Positions 8,453-17,321 of a DNA stretch of 45,360 nt are shown one piece after another (position 1 is the stretch's first letter; each line of letters starts with the position of its first letter). The notes beneath the pieces were generated by a model that saw only the letters and a program-made list of their open reading frames with translations, made no database searches and was not told the DNA's origin. Both the position numbers and the translations under genes were made by a program. Origin of the DNA: an uncultured Bacilli bacterium (GTDB lineage Bacteria > Bacillota_I > Bacilli_A > RFN20 > CAG-449); NCBI GenBank assembly GCA_947591215.1, contig CANQCZ010000011.1:1-45360 (forward strand), in the 5' to 3' direction.

Positions 8453-9382
8453 TTATTTTGATGATGGCAAAATAATTTGCGATAACGTTTTGCTATCCGA
8501 AGCACGATAGATGGCTTTTAAAGTTTTGACGTAATCTTTGTATTTCGATTTTGGCGCAGCTATTTTTTGAATGTAGAACAAAAAGAAAAGCATAAAATGT
8601 TTGGAAATAAAGTAGTTTCTCAAACTTTTTTTAGGAAGATGATGAATAAAGGAGAGCGATCTAATTAAAATCGAAGATTGTAAAAATTTGTCAGCAAGCT
8701 TTAAAGATGGTTCTTCGTGAAATAAGGAATTATCTCTTTGTACGTAGCAATAAATCTTTTCCTTTGAAAAGTTAATTTTATCGCAAAGAATAAATGCTTC
8801 GTAATTAAATAGAATATCTTCAATATAAATTTTAGAAGGTTTAAAAAGCAGATTATGTGATAATAAAAAATCGCGACGATAAATTTTATTCCAAGCGTAA
8901 GCGCGACATCTAATATCACCTAAAAGAGCTTTGATAGCTTTATTTTGATTTTTGATTCCGTTTAACGCAAGGCGATTGGAAAGCAAAGTCTTTTTTCGAC
9001 CATTCATCAATACTTGATAATTGGCAACACCGATATTGAGATTCGAGTCTTTAACTAAACTATATAAAACTTTTAGATAATGAGGGTAAACAAAATCATC
9101 GCCATCAACAAAACAAATGAATTCTCCTAAGGCGACTTTGATTCCATCGTTTCTTGTTAAAGAAAGGTCTTTATTTATAACATCGATTCTTTTAAAAATA
9201 TTTGGATATTGTTTCACAAATTCGTCGATGATATTAGGAGAATTATCGTTAGGAGTATCATTGACGCAGATAACTTCGTAGGTATAAGAAAAATCTTGCT
9301 CGGCGAGCGAAGAAAGGCATTTTTTTAAATATTCAGCCACACCATGGATGGCGACAACAACACTGATTGCGATATTTGACAT
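8453..9382 (-). CDS. Family 2 glycosyltransferase, copy B
   Basis: This 309-residue paralogue of the preceding gene has the same GT2 features, including VICVND and Asp-Gly-Asp-Asp. The N-terminal catalytic half is nearly identical to copy A, while the C-terminal part (from about residue 190) differs at many positions apart from a shared PKSKYKDYVKTLKAIY near the end; in GT2 enzymes this half usually shapes acceptor binding, so the pair may attach sugars to different acceptors (inference). ATG 9382 is preceded by TACAAT ending 7 bases upstream with no ribosome binding site, as in copy A. The copies lie head to tail, 70 bases apart. Confidence 0.9.
   Translation of the reverse strand: MSNIAISVVVAIHGVAEYLKKCLSSLAEQDFSYTYEVICVNDTPNDNSPNIIDEFVKQYPNIFKRIDVINKDLSLTRNDGIKVALGEFICFVDGDDFVYPHYLKVLYSLVKDSNLNIGVANYQVLMNGRKKTLLSNRLALNGIKNQNKAIKALLGDIRCRAYAWNKIYRRDFLLSHNLLFKPSKIYIEDILFNYEAFILCDKINFSKEKIYCYVQRDNSLFHEEPSLKLADKFLQSSILIRSLSFIHHLPKKSLRNYFISKHFMLFFLFYIQKIAAPKSKYKDYVKTLKAIYRASDSKTLSQIILPSSK
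8815..9200. repeat. 386-bp identical tract, copy 2 (gene conversion)
   Basis: Second member of the identical pair described for 7815-8200, in the same direction, covering the region coding for the metal site and the middle of the glycosyltransferase domain. Confidence 0.9.
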
Positions 9383-9469
9383 GAAATAATTGTAGCATGA
9401 TTAGAATGATAATTCTACTATATAAGATTTACTAGATTATGCGATTTTAGATAGTATTAAATTGCTAAG

Positions 9470-9499
9470 TTGACATCAAATTGAAAGAAAAGTTATATT
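9470..9499 (+). promoter_or_regulatory. Probable sigma-A promoter of the MATE gene
   Basis: TTGACA at 9470-9475 and TATATT at 9494-9499 are separated by 18 bases. It lies about 95 bases before the proposed MATE start, in the divergent region between the glycosyltransferases and the transporter. Confidence 0.5.
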
Positions 9500-9594
9500 A
9501 TATAAGAGCGTTTATGTGATAACGAATCAATTAAATATCAAGCAATTTTAATATTTCGGTTACTTCATAAAAGTTTTAGAAGCGGAGAGATACT

Positions 9595-10923
9595 ATTAAA
9601 ATCCAATTATCTGATCATTTTGGCTATAAAAAAATCATTCGCTTTACGATTCCTACGATCGTAATGATGATTTTTTGTTCTATTTATGGCATTATTGACG
9701 GCTTATTTGTCACAAATTTTGCCGGTTCTAAACCATTCGCAGCGATTTGTATTATCTTCCCGGTTTTAAATATTTTAGGTACGATTGGATATATGTTTGG
9801 GGTTGGAGGCAGTGCGATTGTTGCTAAAACTTTAGGAGAACAAAATCGCGAAAAGGCAAATAGTCTTTTTTCATTATTTATTTACATTTCTAGTGGATTA
9901 AGTCTTTTAATGACGATTGTCGGATTAATTTTTATTCGTCCTTTGGCCATTGCTTTAAAAGCGGAAGGGGAGATATTAGAATATTGCGTTCAATATGCCA
10001 GTATCTTGCTTTTAGCACTGCCAGCTTGGATTTTACAATATGAATTTCAAACATTCATGGTAACAGCAGAAAAACCGCATTTAGGTTTAGCGATAACGAT
10101 TCTTGCCGGAATTACAAACATCGTTTTAGATGCTATGTTTATCGGAGTTTTTAATTGGGGAATCGTCGGAGCGGCTTTAGCGACTTCATTAAGTCAAGTG
10201 GTAGGAGGTGTCATCCCGATATTTTATTTTGCTTTTAAAAATAAAAGCCTTCTTCGTTTAGGAAAAACACATTTTGATTTTAAAATGATTTTGCGGGCGT
10301 TATTCAATGGATCTTCGGAATTCGTTTCGAGTATTTCAACATCGTTAATCAGCATTCTTTTTAATTTGCAACTGATTAAATACGCTGGGGAAAATGGTGT
10401 GGCGGCTTATGGAGTTTTAATGTATGTCAGCATGATTTTTTATTCGATGTTTACCGGATTTTCAAATGGAATCGGTCCTGCAATAGGCTTTCATTATGGA
10501 GCTAAAGATGAGAGTGAATTAAAAAGTTTAAGAAAAAAATGTCTGCGGATTATTATTGTTGCTTCACTATTGATGTTTATTGTTTCAGAAACATGTGCGT
10601 ACCCGTTATCATGGATTTTTACGCGCCAAGATCAAGCCTTGATGGCGATGACGATCCGAGCTTTTGAACTATATTCAATATGCTTTCTGTTAAGCGGTGT
10701 AGTAACATTTGGCTCAGCTTTATTTACTTCTTTAAACAATGGGGTTATTTCCGCGATTATTTCATTTATTAGAACGATCGTCTTTGAAGCCGCGAGCGTT
10801 ATTGTTTTCCCGATGCTACTAGGTTTGGATGGCATTTGGATCTCAGCGCCGATTGCCGACTTTTTAGCCGTTATTATGACCCTTTGTTTCATCAAAGTGT
10901 ATCAAAAAAAATATCACTATTAA
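9595..10923 (+). CDS. MATE family multidrug/cation antiporter, probable AUU start
   Basis: This is a 12-helix MATE (NorM/DinF superfamily) exporter that uses a Na+ or H+ gradient to expel organic cations. The first ATG in frame is at 9664, but the frame is open upstream to 9580 and the residues before it (KIQLSDHFGYKKIIRFTIP) are the conserved N terminus of the family, including the start of helix 1. The only codon at the expected position is ATT at 9595, 7 bases after GGAG (9584-9587); no ATG, GTG or TTG is available there. I therefore propose an AUU start, giving 442 residues, the normal family length. The alternative is the truncated ATG 9664 product. Confidence 0.85.
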   Translation: MKIQLSDHFGYKKIIRFTIPTIVMMIFCSIYGIIDGLFVTNFAGSKPFAAICIIFPVLNILGTIGYMFGVGGSAIVAKTLGEQNREKANSLFSLFIYISSGLSLLMTIVGLIFIRPLAIALKAEGEILEYCVQYASILLLALPAWILQYEFQTFMVTAEKPHLGLAITILAGITNIVLDAMFIGVFNWGIVGAALATSLSQVVGGVIPIFYFAFKNKSLLRLGKTHFDFKMILRALFNGSSEFVSSISTSLISILFNLQLIKYAGENGVAAYGVLMYVSMIFYSMFTGFSNGIGPAIGFHYGAKDESELKSLRKKCLRIIIVASLLMFIVSETCAYPLSWIFTRQDQALMAMTIRAFELYSICFLLSGVVTFGSALFTSLNNGVISAIISFIRTIVFEAASVIVFPMLLGLDGIWISAPIADFLAVIMTLCFIKVYQKKYHY

Positions 10924-10956
10924 CGCACAATATTTTCAAATTGATACAGTAATTGA

Positions 10957-10962
10957 TATAAT
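10957..10962 (+). promoter_or_regulatory. -10 element before the MmcQ/YjbR-like gene
   Basis: A perfect TATAAT lies 45 bases before ATG 11007; the -35 region (TTTCAA, 17 bases upstream) is weak. It would start the two-gene unit at 11007-12358. Confidence 0.4.
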
Positions 10963-11006
10963 GATTATGCAACATGATTTTTGAAGACAATAGATGAGGC
11001 AAAAAA

Positions 11007-11678
11007 ATGATAGACAATGAGCTTAAATTTGATTTTGAACGATTGCTTTTATATGGTTTTAAACTGAAAGATGAGATTTATTACTTCGAGCAATCGATTA
11101 TGGATGACAATTTTTTGCTGATAGTAACCATTGATAAAAATCATTGTTTAAAGCATCAAATTATCGAAAAAGAATCAAATGAACCATATGATTTAATCGA
11201 TGTAATAGGCGCTAATGGAACCTTTGTAGTTTCAATGCGCGAGGAAGTGGAGAAGATTGAAAATCGGATAATCGCTTGTTGCACAAGTCGAAAATTAGAT
11301 AGTCAATTAACGATTAAAATTTCGAATTATATAAAAGAACAGTATAATGACAATTTAGAATATTTATGGAAAGATGACTTTGATGATGCTGTTTTTCGTC
11401 ATCATGATACTAAAGTGTGGTATGGAATCATCATGAAAGTTTCAAAACGAAAACTAGGTATTGAAAAAGAAGGGAATGTTGAAGTTTTAAATTTAAAAAA
11501 TGAATCTTCACAAATTGAATTATTGTTTAAAGAAAGAGGAATTTTCCCCGCATATCATATGAATAAAAAGCATTGGTGTTCCATCATTCTAGACGGAACC
11601 ATTCCATTTGAAAAAATAGTGCCTTTAATCGATGTCAGCTATCGCATGACTTCAATGAAAAAGAGGACTAAAAAATGA
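11007..11678 (+). CDS. MmcQ/YjbR family protein with N-terminal extension
   Basis: The 223-residue protein carries in its second half the MmcQ/YjbR (CyaY-like fold) pattern: Trp-Tyr-Gly-Ile-Ile-Met-Lys near residue 135, a lysine-containing strand, and the C-terminal HMNKKHWCSIILDGTIPFE segment. The first 90 or so residues form an additional domain seen in longer Firmicutes members such as YyaQ-like proteins. Members are called DNA-binding in databases, but biochemical proof is thin. No signal peptide. ATG 11007 follows GAGGCAAAAAA. Its end overlaps the next gene by ATGA. Confidence 0.7.
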   Translation: MIDNELKFDFERLLLYGFKLKDEIYYFEQSIMDDNFLLIVTIDKNHCLKHQIIEKESNEPYDLIDVIGANGTFVVSMREEVEKIENRIIACCTSRKLDSQLTIKISNYIKEQYNDNLEYLWKDDFDDAVFRHHDTKVWYGIIMKVSKRKLGIEKEGNVEVLNLKNESSQIELLFKERGIFPAYHMNKKHWCSIILDGTIPFEKIVPLIDVSYRMTSMKKRTKK

Positions 11679-12358
11679 AAAATTATCGTCATTGCCTATT
11701 GATTGGCAATAGTTTTACTTATTATCATGAAATGCCGCAGATTTTGAAACAAATATTGCTTTTAAATAATATCGAGCTTGAAATATCTTCGTATACTCGA
11801 GGCGGAATGACGCTCTTTGATGTCGTGAATCCGCTCTCTGACGATAAGAAAAAATTAGATTTGTTGCTTGAAAAGATTTCCAATTTCAATCTTTGCATCA
11901 TCCAAGAATATAGCACTCGTCCTTATACTGATCGATCGCTATTTGAAAAAAGTGTCAATATATTGGTCAACAAACTGAAATCAATCAAAAAAGATATCGA
12001 TATCTATCTTTATGAAACTTTTGCCTTTCCTTTGGAACTCAAAAATAAAGGAATTTCTTATGATGAAATGGAAAATCGCTTATTGACGGCATATCAAGAG
12101 GTCGCTTCATATAACAAGATCCATGTTATTCAAGTGGGCACTGCTTTTAAAATGGCTTTAAAGTTAAATCCTCGATTAGACCTTTACGATGATGATGAAA
12201 AACATCCTTCTTTAAAAGGGTCTAGGTTAATTGCTTTAACTATCGCGATGACGATATATCAAGATAAAATTAAAAATTATCGTCTTTCCAAAGATTCAAA
12301 TGAAGATGAGTTTTTATATCAAGCAATAAAAAAATTACAAAGAAACGAGTCATGCTAA
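11675..12358 (+). CDS. SGNH-hydrolase-like protein (DUF4886 type)
   Basis: The 227-residue protein begins with LLIGNSFTYYHEM, the block I Gly-Asn-Ser signature of this SGNH subgroup with the probable catalytic serine at residue 13, and ends its core with an Asp-x-x-His-Pro-Ser-x-x-Gly motif (near residue 180) that supplies the catalytic Asp-His pair. No secretion signal is present, so the substrate should be cytoplasmic; family members act on esters or acetylated sugars, and the specific substrate cannot be read from sequence. The ATG overlaps the stop of the MmcQ-like gene, so translation is coupled. Confidence 0.7.
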   Translation: MKNYRHCLLIGNSFTYYHEMPQILKQILLLNNIELEISSYTRGGMTLFDVVNPLSDDKKKLDLLLEKISNFNLCIIQEYSTRPYTDRSLFEKSVNILVNKLKSIKKDIDIYLYETFAFPLELKNKGISYDEMENRLLTAYQEVASYNKIHVIQVGTAFKMALKLNPRLDLYDDDEKHPSLKGSRLIALTIAMTIYQDKIKNYRLSKDSNEDEFLYQAIKKLQRNESC

Positions 12359-12430
12359 ATCGTCATTTCGTGATACGATAGGTTTCATTTATTAATAAAA
12401 CGTGATATAGTAATTTCGAGGTGAAAGTCG

Positions 12431-13087
12431 GTGAATAAGTATCTTAAAAATTTTCTTGATTTGTACTCGGAAGATGATAGTATCGTCTACAAAGCGATTC
12501 TTGAAAAAAAAGATTGGCTTTTTAAAAAATTATATATGCCATGCAATTTTCTGTCGGTAATAATTAATAACGAAAATGTCTATCCCGATCTTTTTGCTTT
12601 GATGGATAAAACTATCAACTTTGAACCTTTGGCTTTACACGATTCGGTTTTTGAAGATCACGAAGAACTTTATATTCCGACGATGAATAAATTTAACGAA
12701 TGCTTTCGGGTTCGTTATTTTTACGATCACTATTTCACGTTAGTAGAACCGACGACCTTTTGGGTGGAAATTGATTTTGGATTTCTCGATGATAAAGGAT
12801 ACAAGGATTTAGTGGCAAACTTTTTTCCTTGCTTAACTAAGGAAGAATTAGAATTTAGGTATGATTTTTCCGATATCAAAGAGTTGATTAAACTTGCCAT
12901 GTGTCACGAAATCAAAGGGAGTTATGTTGCAATTTTAGATAAAAATAATTTGATCAACGATCGTTTTTTGGCGCCGGTTGTAAGAAAGATAATTTACTCT
13001 TCAACGTTGGGCGAAAACAAAATAGCGGCGCTTCGTGAACTAGCCAAAAATTTAAATGTTGCCATGGAAGAGGTCACTTATGAATAG
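12431..13087 (+). CDS. Hypothetical protein, first gene of a coupled pair
   Basis: The 218-residue soluble protein is rich in aromatic and acidic residues and shows no motif I recognise. It has no signal peptide or membrane segment. Start is GTG 12431 with GAGGTG 7 bases upstream. Its last 8 bases overlap the start of the next gene (ATGAATAG), which implies coupled translation and probably a joint function. A hairpin-like ATCGT...ACGAT lies in the preceding spacer. Confidence 0.65.
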   Translation: MNKYLKNFLDLYSEDDSIVYKAILEKKDWLFKKLYMPCNFLSVIINNENVYPDLFALMDKTINFEPLALHDSVFEDHEELYIPTMNKFNECFRVRYFYDHYFTLVEPTTFWVEIDFGFLDDKGYKDLVANFFPCLTKEELEFRYDFSDIKELIKLAMCHEIKGSYVAILDKNNLINDRFLAPVVRKIIYSSTLGENKIAALRELAKNLNVAMEEVTYE

Positions 13088-14177
13088 CAAAGAGGCTTTC
13101 CACAAACTTTTCAGTTCTTTAAATATCTCCAAAGCGATGGATGAATCCTTCGCTTATGATATGTATAAAGCGGTGATTAAGTATCTCAATAATACCGGCA
13201 ATATCGACATCAGATATTTAAACCCGATGATGATATTGAATTATATTTACGCGGAGTATGCATATTTAATCGGAGGTTTAGATTTTAGTTCAACTAGCAA
13301 TCTGCAAAACGATATCGCTTTTAAAGAAAAATTGAGCTTATCGATTTGCGATAAGATCATTTATAATGAGATTCTAACTTTTAAAAGCCAAGCATATTTA
13401 AGTAAGTATTCGCCGGTGAGCACCACTTTGAACTTCTATTTGAATTTCATCATCGATCGAATGATGAAATTGAAACCTTTAAGTGAAGAACGATTTGTAA
13501 TCGATATGTGCTTTAAGGCTTTTTCGATGATGAAGAGCACCTTAAATCTTCTTAACGACGGTTTTGAAACCGAAGCATTTTCAACTTGGCGAACGATACA
13601 CGAAATCGAATCGATCATCGCCATCTTGAATCGTTATCCGGAAGTTTCCGAAGTTTATGCTCGTCATATCGAATATATCAAAGCTTTCCGCGATGAATTG
13701 ACGGATAAGAACCAACAAAATCAACTTTTTGAAGAGATGAAAGCGAAGATGAAAGAGCATGACTTAAAGTCGAAAGATCTCAAAAAGTTTATCGAATACG
13801 GATGGCTATATTCAGTAAAAAATGTCGCTGAAGATTATCCGAATATGAAACTTAATTTTAGAAACGGCGTTGAAACAATCGCGGGCTTATCTTCGTATTC
13901 CAAAGTGTATGAAATGTCAAGTGAGATCGCCCACAGTTCTCCGATTTTAATTTACTCCAATAAAGAATATTTTTGTGAAATAACGATTATTTCTTTATAT
14001 GAAACTTTCTTAAGATTAGAAGAAATTTTTACTTCGATTCTTGAAAAACATCGCGAAGTAGATTCCAAAAAGTACCTCGAAATGCGTTCGATTTATTTAG
14101 AGACTTTACAACAAATTCTCTATAAAGAAAAAATTCTTTTTTTCAATTCGAAAAAGAATGATGATAATAAAAATTGA
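13080..14177 (+). CDS. Helical protein resembling the DUF5677 family
   Basis: This 365-residue, nearly all-helical soluble protein contains the stretch MCFKAFSMMKSTLNLLNDG followed by EAFSTWRTIHEIESI (around residues 145-180), a pattern I associate with DUF5677 proteins, where an Arg-x-x-x-Glu pair sits in the central helices. A His in SSEIAHSSP (near residue 282) is another typical element. Function unknown; relatives occur in variable genome regions, sometimes near defence genes, but no toxin or nuclease motif is seen here. The start is ATG 13080 (AGAGG six bases upstream), inside the end of the preceding gene. It converges with the beta-helix gene 16 bases away. Confidence 0.65.
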   Translation: MNSKEAFHKLFSSLNISKAMDESFAYDMYKAVIKYLNNTGNIDIRYLNPMMILNYIYAEYAYLIGGLDFSSTSNLQNDIAFKEKLSLSICDKIIYNEILTFKSQAYLSKYSPVSTTLNFYLNFIIDRMMKLKPLSEERFVIDMCFKAFSMMKSTLNLLNDGFETEAFSTWRTIHEIESIIAILNRYPEVSEVYARHIEYIKAFRDELTDKNQQNQLFEEMKAKMKEHDLKSKDLKKFIEYGWLYSVKNVAEDYPNMKLNFRNGVETIAGLSSYSKVYEMSSEIAHSSPILIYSNKEYFCEITIISLYETFLRLEEIFTSILEKHREVDSKKYLEMRSIYLETLQQILYKEKILFFNSKKNDDNKN

Positions 14178-14193
14178 TTTCATTGATTAACTT

Positions 14194-15045
14194 TTATTTT
14201 AATTGATCTTTAACTACAATTTTTGCGGATGATTGATATTTGCTGTCTTCGGTGATGATAGCGTCTAGATTATCGACGATTATCGTTCCAAAAAGTGGAT
14301 TTTTTATTGAAATCAGCGAACCATTAATGGTCGCTTCGACATCGCTATATTCAAAAGCGAGATCACAATCTTCGGTCGTGCAATCAATTAATTTTAAATT
14401 TTTACAGTAGCAAAAAGGCTGGGTTCCTTTAATGTGACAATTGATTAAAGTTAAACCATCTGAATACCATCCGATGTATTCTCCAAGAAGGACACTATTG
14501 CGAACTACCACATTTTTTGCGTGCCAAAACGCATCTTTGGTTTTTAAAGTAGATTGCGAAATTTCAACATTTTGAGTATATTGAAAAGAATATTTGCCAC
14601 GAAGCTTCATGTTGCTGATTTTTATATTACGACTTTCAAAAAAAGCATATTCGGCTTTGATTTTGCAATCGTCGAGTTTCAGTTGATGGCACCGCCAACC
14701 AAATTCAGGGGAATTGATAAGGCAATTTTTTAGGGCGATTTTGCGACATTCGCGTAGTGCTTTAATGCCGTTCATCGTCGTGTGGTTGATTATTGTATCT
14801 TTTGTGTACCATAAAGCGGCACGACAATTTTTGGTCATGGTACTATTTGCTAAGAGCAATTTGTTAACATGCCATAACGGATAACGCAAATCTAGGTAAC
14901 AATTATTGACGTTGATATTTTCACATTCTTTTAAAGCGGATTCGCCATCTTCAGGACCTTCAAAACGGCAGTTTTCAACGATGGTATTCTTTATTGAATA
15001 TAATGCCCGCTCTTGATCAAAAGTTTTACTGTTAATTTTATCCAT
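14194..15045 (-). CDS. Right-handed beta-helix protein of the DUF3737 family
   Basis: The 283-residue protein is built of short repeats of about 20 residues with a strand-turn-strand rhythm (for example NCYLDLRYPLWHV, NCRAALWYTKDTI, NSVLLGEYIGWY), the signature of DUF3737, a pectate-lyase-like parallel beta-helix. No signal peptide is present and no pectinase catalytic triad is evident. The family is common in gut Firmicutes and has no assigned function. Minus-strand ATG 15045 lies behind ACGGAGG, with a TATAAT at 15084-15089 (minus strand) as probable -10. Confidence 0.8.
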   Translation of the reverse strand: MDKINSKTFDQERALYSIKNTIVENCRFEGPEDGESALKECENINVNNCYLDLRYPLWHVNKLLLANSTMTKNCRAALWYTKDTIINHTTMNGIKALRECRKIALKNCLINSPEFGWRCHQLKLDDCKIKAEYAFFESRNIKISNMKLRGKYSFQYTQNVEISQSTLKTKDAFWHAKNVVVRNSVLLGEYIGWYSDGLTLINCHIKGTQPFCYCKNLKLIDCTTEDCDLAFEYSDVEATINGSLISIKNPLFGTIIVDNLDAIITEDSKYQSSAKIVVKDQLK

Positions 15046-15127
15046 AGAAAAGCCTCCGTAAAAGTGATTTTCATAACTTCGATATTATAACACGATTGCT
15101 TTTAAATACTTAATATATTGATTAATA

Positions 15128-15158
15128 AAAATCATCGAAGAATTTTTCGATGATTTTT
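15128..15158 (-). terminator. Terminator of the nucleoside kinase gene
   Basis: AAAATCATCGAA and TTCGATGATTTT form a 12-base-pair hairpin with a T tract on both strands. It lies 17 bases after the kinase stop on the minus strand. Confidence 0.75.
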
Positions 15159-15174
15159 CAATTAACGATTCAAA

Positions 15175-16824
15175 CTATACATCTTGAAAGCACGACTCTC
15201 CGATAAATTCTCGAAGCAATGAATTACACGGAACGTAGGAGTCATCCATATCGACAAAATATTTTAGGAATTTAATCAAGCGTGAAGCCATCATGTAGTA
15301 CGGAGAATCTTTATCGATTTTTTGTAAAACCGGCAAAGCATATTTTTTCATAACACACACTTCATATGATAAAAGGGAGTTAAAAACATAATCGGCATCT
15401 TCTTGACAGTGATATATCCACCGAAATTCGCCTTTACGAACGGAAGGCCACATTTGTATTGTTTCTTCAGCTGAAGCATTTCTGAACTTTTTATCGCGGA
15501 CAATACGTCGTAACAACCTTAATTCAGTTAAAGAGATGGGATTGTGATTGTCGATATTGATTTGGGCCTGAGGAGCGATATAAATCTTGAATTTTTGATG
15601 TTTTGGAATAAGATTTGTAAGTTGCTCGTTTAAAGCGTGGATCCCTTCAATGATGATGATTTGATCTTCGCGAATTTGTAAAACACGGCCGGGAACACGT
15701 TTACCTAATTTAAAATCAAAACGCGGTAACTGTACTTCTTCGCCTTGAATAAGATCGAGCATATTTTGGTTGAATAAATCTACGTCAAGAGCCTCTAAAG
15801 ATTCTAAGTCCGGTTCCCCGTCTTCTCCAACCGGAATTTCAGACTTCGGTAAATAATAATCATCGATTGAAATTCTAATCGGTTCTAATCCAAGCGAAAG
15901 CAATTCACAACGTAAACGATTGGCGAAAGTGGTCTTTCCGGAACTAGATGGTCCGGCAATGCAAATGAGCCGAATGCTATCGATGTCTTCGGTAATTTTC
16001 CGACCTAATTCAGCTAGCATGTTATTGTGATTGGATTCGCAAAGATTGATAAAGTCGATAATTCCTTCTTTGTTGACGTAATGGTTTATGGAAGCGATCG
16101 AGTCCGCGCGAACTTTTCGAGCCCAATTATACGATTGTTTTAAAGTTTTTCCAAAACGAGGGGCATCTTCAAATTGAGGAATTTTTCCGTCGCATTCGCT
16201 TCTAGGATATTGAATGATGAATCCCGGTGGATACATTCTAATGATGAAGTCTTTGATATGACCGGTAGAAGGGACCATAAATTCATACATATAGTTTAAA
16301 TAACCGTTGCATTCATATAAGTGAACGGTCTTTTCAGGGCGATATTGAAGGATGTTGATCTTATCGTCATAGTTATTGTCGCGATAGATCTTTAATGCCT
16401 CAGCATTGGAGACAATTTTGCGGGATAAAGGATAATCTGCGGCGATAATCCTTCGCATTTCTTGTTCGATTGAACGCACCATACGCGGTTCTAATCGTGT
16501 TTCTAAATTTAAAAATTGACAAAAGATCGAACGTGAAATGTTATAAGAAAAACGAACGTTAAGATTTGGGTATAGATTTTTGATTGCCATCGCAGCAATA
16601 TATCTTAACGAGGTTTCGTAAATTTTTATCGCTTCATAATCTCGCGTGTCTAAAAAGTTGATGCTTGCATCGTAATATACTTCATAATCAAGACTTCTCG
16701 TCACATTGTTGACGCTGGCGCATATGTAATTTTTTTGTTGCTCTTTATCGATGAGATCCAGTAAGCGCACTCGTTTAGCAAAAGTTTCTACTTTTCCAAG
16801 GTAATTTAATGTAAAGTGATCCAT
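15175..16824 (-). CDS. Nucleoside (uridine-type) kinase with N-terminal TGS/ThrRS-like region
   Basis: The 549-residue protein joins an N-terminal region of about 270 residues, of the TGS and threonyl-tRNA-synthetase-editing type seen in long bacterial uridine kinases, to a C-terminal P-loop kinase domain. The Walker A motif is Gly291-Pro-Ser-Ser-Ser-Gly-Lys-Thr-Thr299, followed by SIDDYYLP, which carries the catalytic aspartates of the uridine kinase/phosphoribulokinase family, and by IIEGIHALN. It should phosphorylate a nucleoside such as uridine or cytidine for salvage. The start is ATG 16824 with AAAGGA 8 bases upstream; a TTG at 16845 is less likely. A cre-like site is found 62 bases upstream. 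Confidence 0.85.
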   Translation of the reverse strand: MDHFTLNYLGKVETFAKRVRLLDLIDKEQQKNYICASVNNVTRSLDYEVYYDASINFLDTRDYEAIKIYETSLRYIAAMAIKNLYPNLNVRFSYNISRSIFCQFLNLETRLEPRMVRSIEQEMRRIIAADYPLSRKIVSNAEALKIYRDNNYDDKINILQYRPEKTVHLYECNGYLNYMYEFMVPSTGHIKDFIIRMYPPGFIIQYPRSECDGKIPQFEDAPRFGKTLKQSYNWARKVRADSIASINHYVNKEGIIDFINLCESNHNNMLAELGRKITEDIDSIRLICIAGPSSSGKTTFANRLRCELLSLGLEPIRISIDDYYLPKSEIPVGEDGEPDLESLEALDVDLFNQNMLDLIQGEEVQLPRFDFKLGKRVPGRVLQIREDQIIIIEGIHALNEQLTNLIPKHQKFKIYIAPQAQINIDNHNPISLTELRLLRRIVRDKKFRNASAEETIQMWPSVRKGEFRWIYHCQEDADYVFNSLLSYEVCVMKKYALPVLQKIDKDSPYYMMASRLIKFLKYFVDMDDSYVPCNSLLREFIGESCFQDV

Positions 16825-16885
16825 AGTCAAATTCCTTTCTAACAAATATAAAATTATTAATATCGCTAATATAGTATGCTACATT

Positions 16886-16899
16886 TGTAACCGCTTTCT
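16886..16899. promoter_or_regulatory. cre-like operator (CcpA site) upstream of the nucleoside kinase
   Basis: TGTAACCGCTTTCT matches the catabolite-responsive element TGWAANCGNTNWCA at 13 of 14 positions. It lies in the promoter region of the minus-strand kinase gene, suggesting carbon catabolite control. No ccpA gene is in the window, so the regulator is inferred. Confidence 0.55.
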
Positions 16900-17189
16900 A
16901 TAATACATAATTATTCAAAAAATTTCAAGTTTGAAAAAAGCTTGAAGGTGAGGGGATATATGCTTCTTTAGGTGTTTTAATCATACTCTATAGTTAAAAC
17001 AAGCATATTGTCTATTGTTCTAAACAATAATTAAAAAAATTTCAAGAAATAAGTTAATTATTTTTAAAATATGCATATATTATTTATCGTGTTTAATTAT
17101 GTTGCGCTAGTCTTTTTAAAAGAAAAAGACGAAATTAAAAAGAGTTAAATGCTTTAAAAGGACTAGTTCATAATTAAATAATAAAAAAC
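16900..17189. other. AT-rich intergenic stretch with one perfect inverted repeat
   Basis: No gene is visible between the kinase promoter region and the tRNA promoter. The stretch is very AT-rich and holds one hairpin: GTCTTTTT at 17110-17117 and AAAAAGAC at 17123-17130 with a 5-base loop. It has no T tract directly behind it, so I do not call it a terminator. Confidence 0.5.
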
Positions 17190-17218
17190 TTGCAATTAAA
17201 AATTTATGATGATATGAT
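17190..17218 (+). promoter_or_regulatory. Promoter of the initiator tRNA gene
   Basis: TTGCAA at 17190-17195, a 17-base spacer and TATGAT at 17213-17218. The expected RNA start is 10 bases before the mature tRNA end. Confidence 0.75.
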
Positions 17219-17234
17219 ACTAAAGAAATCACAT

Positions 17235-17311
<77 letters not shown>

Positions 17312-17321
17312 ATAAATATTC

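Noticed and set aside
8383-8505. N-terminal extension of glycosyltransferase copy A
   Set aside because: The longer frame covers the promoter and the end of copy B, and family homology starts at Met 8382.
7456-9382. Glycosyltransferase pair as an assembly duplication
   Set aside because: The exact 1000-bp offset is suspicious, but both flanks of the identical tract differ in many positions, so these are two real copies; reads would settle it.
9580-9664. Frameshift at the start of the MATE gene
   Set aside because: The frame is open and homologous without interruption back to 9595; only the start codon is unusual.
17110-17130. Inverted repeat as a terminator
   Set aside because: No T tract directly behind it and no gene ends nearby.
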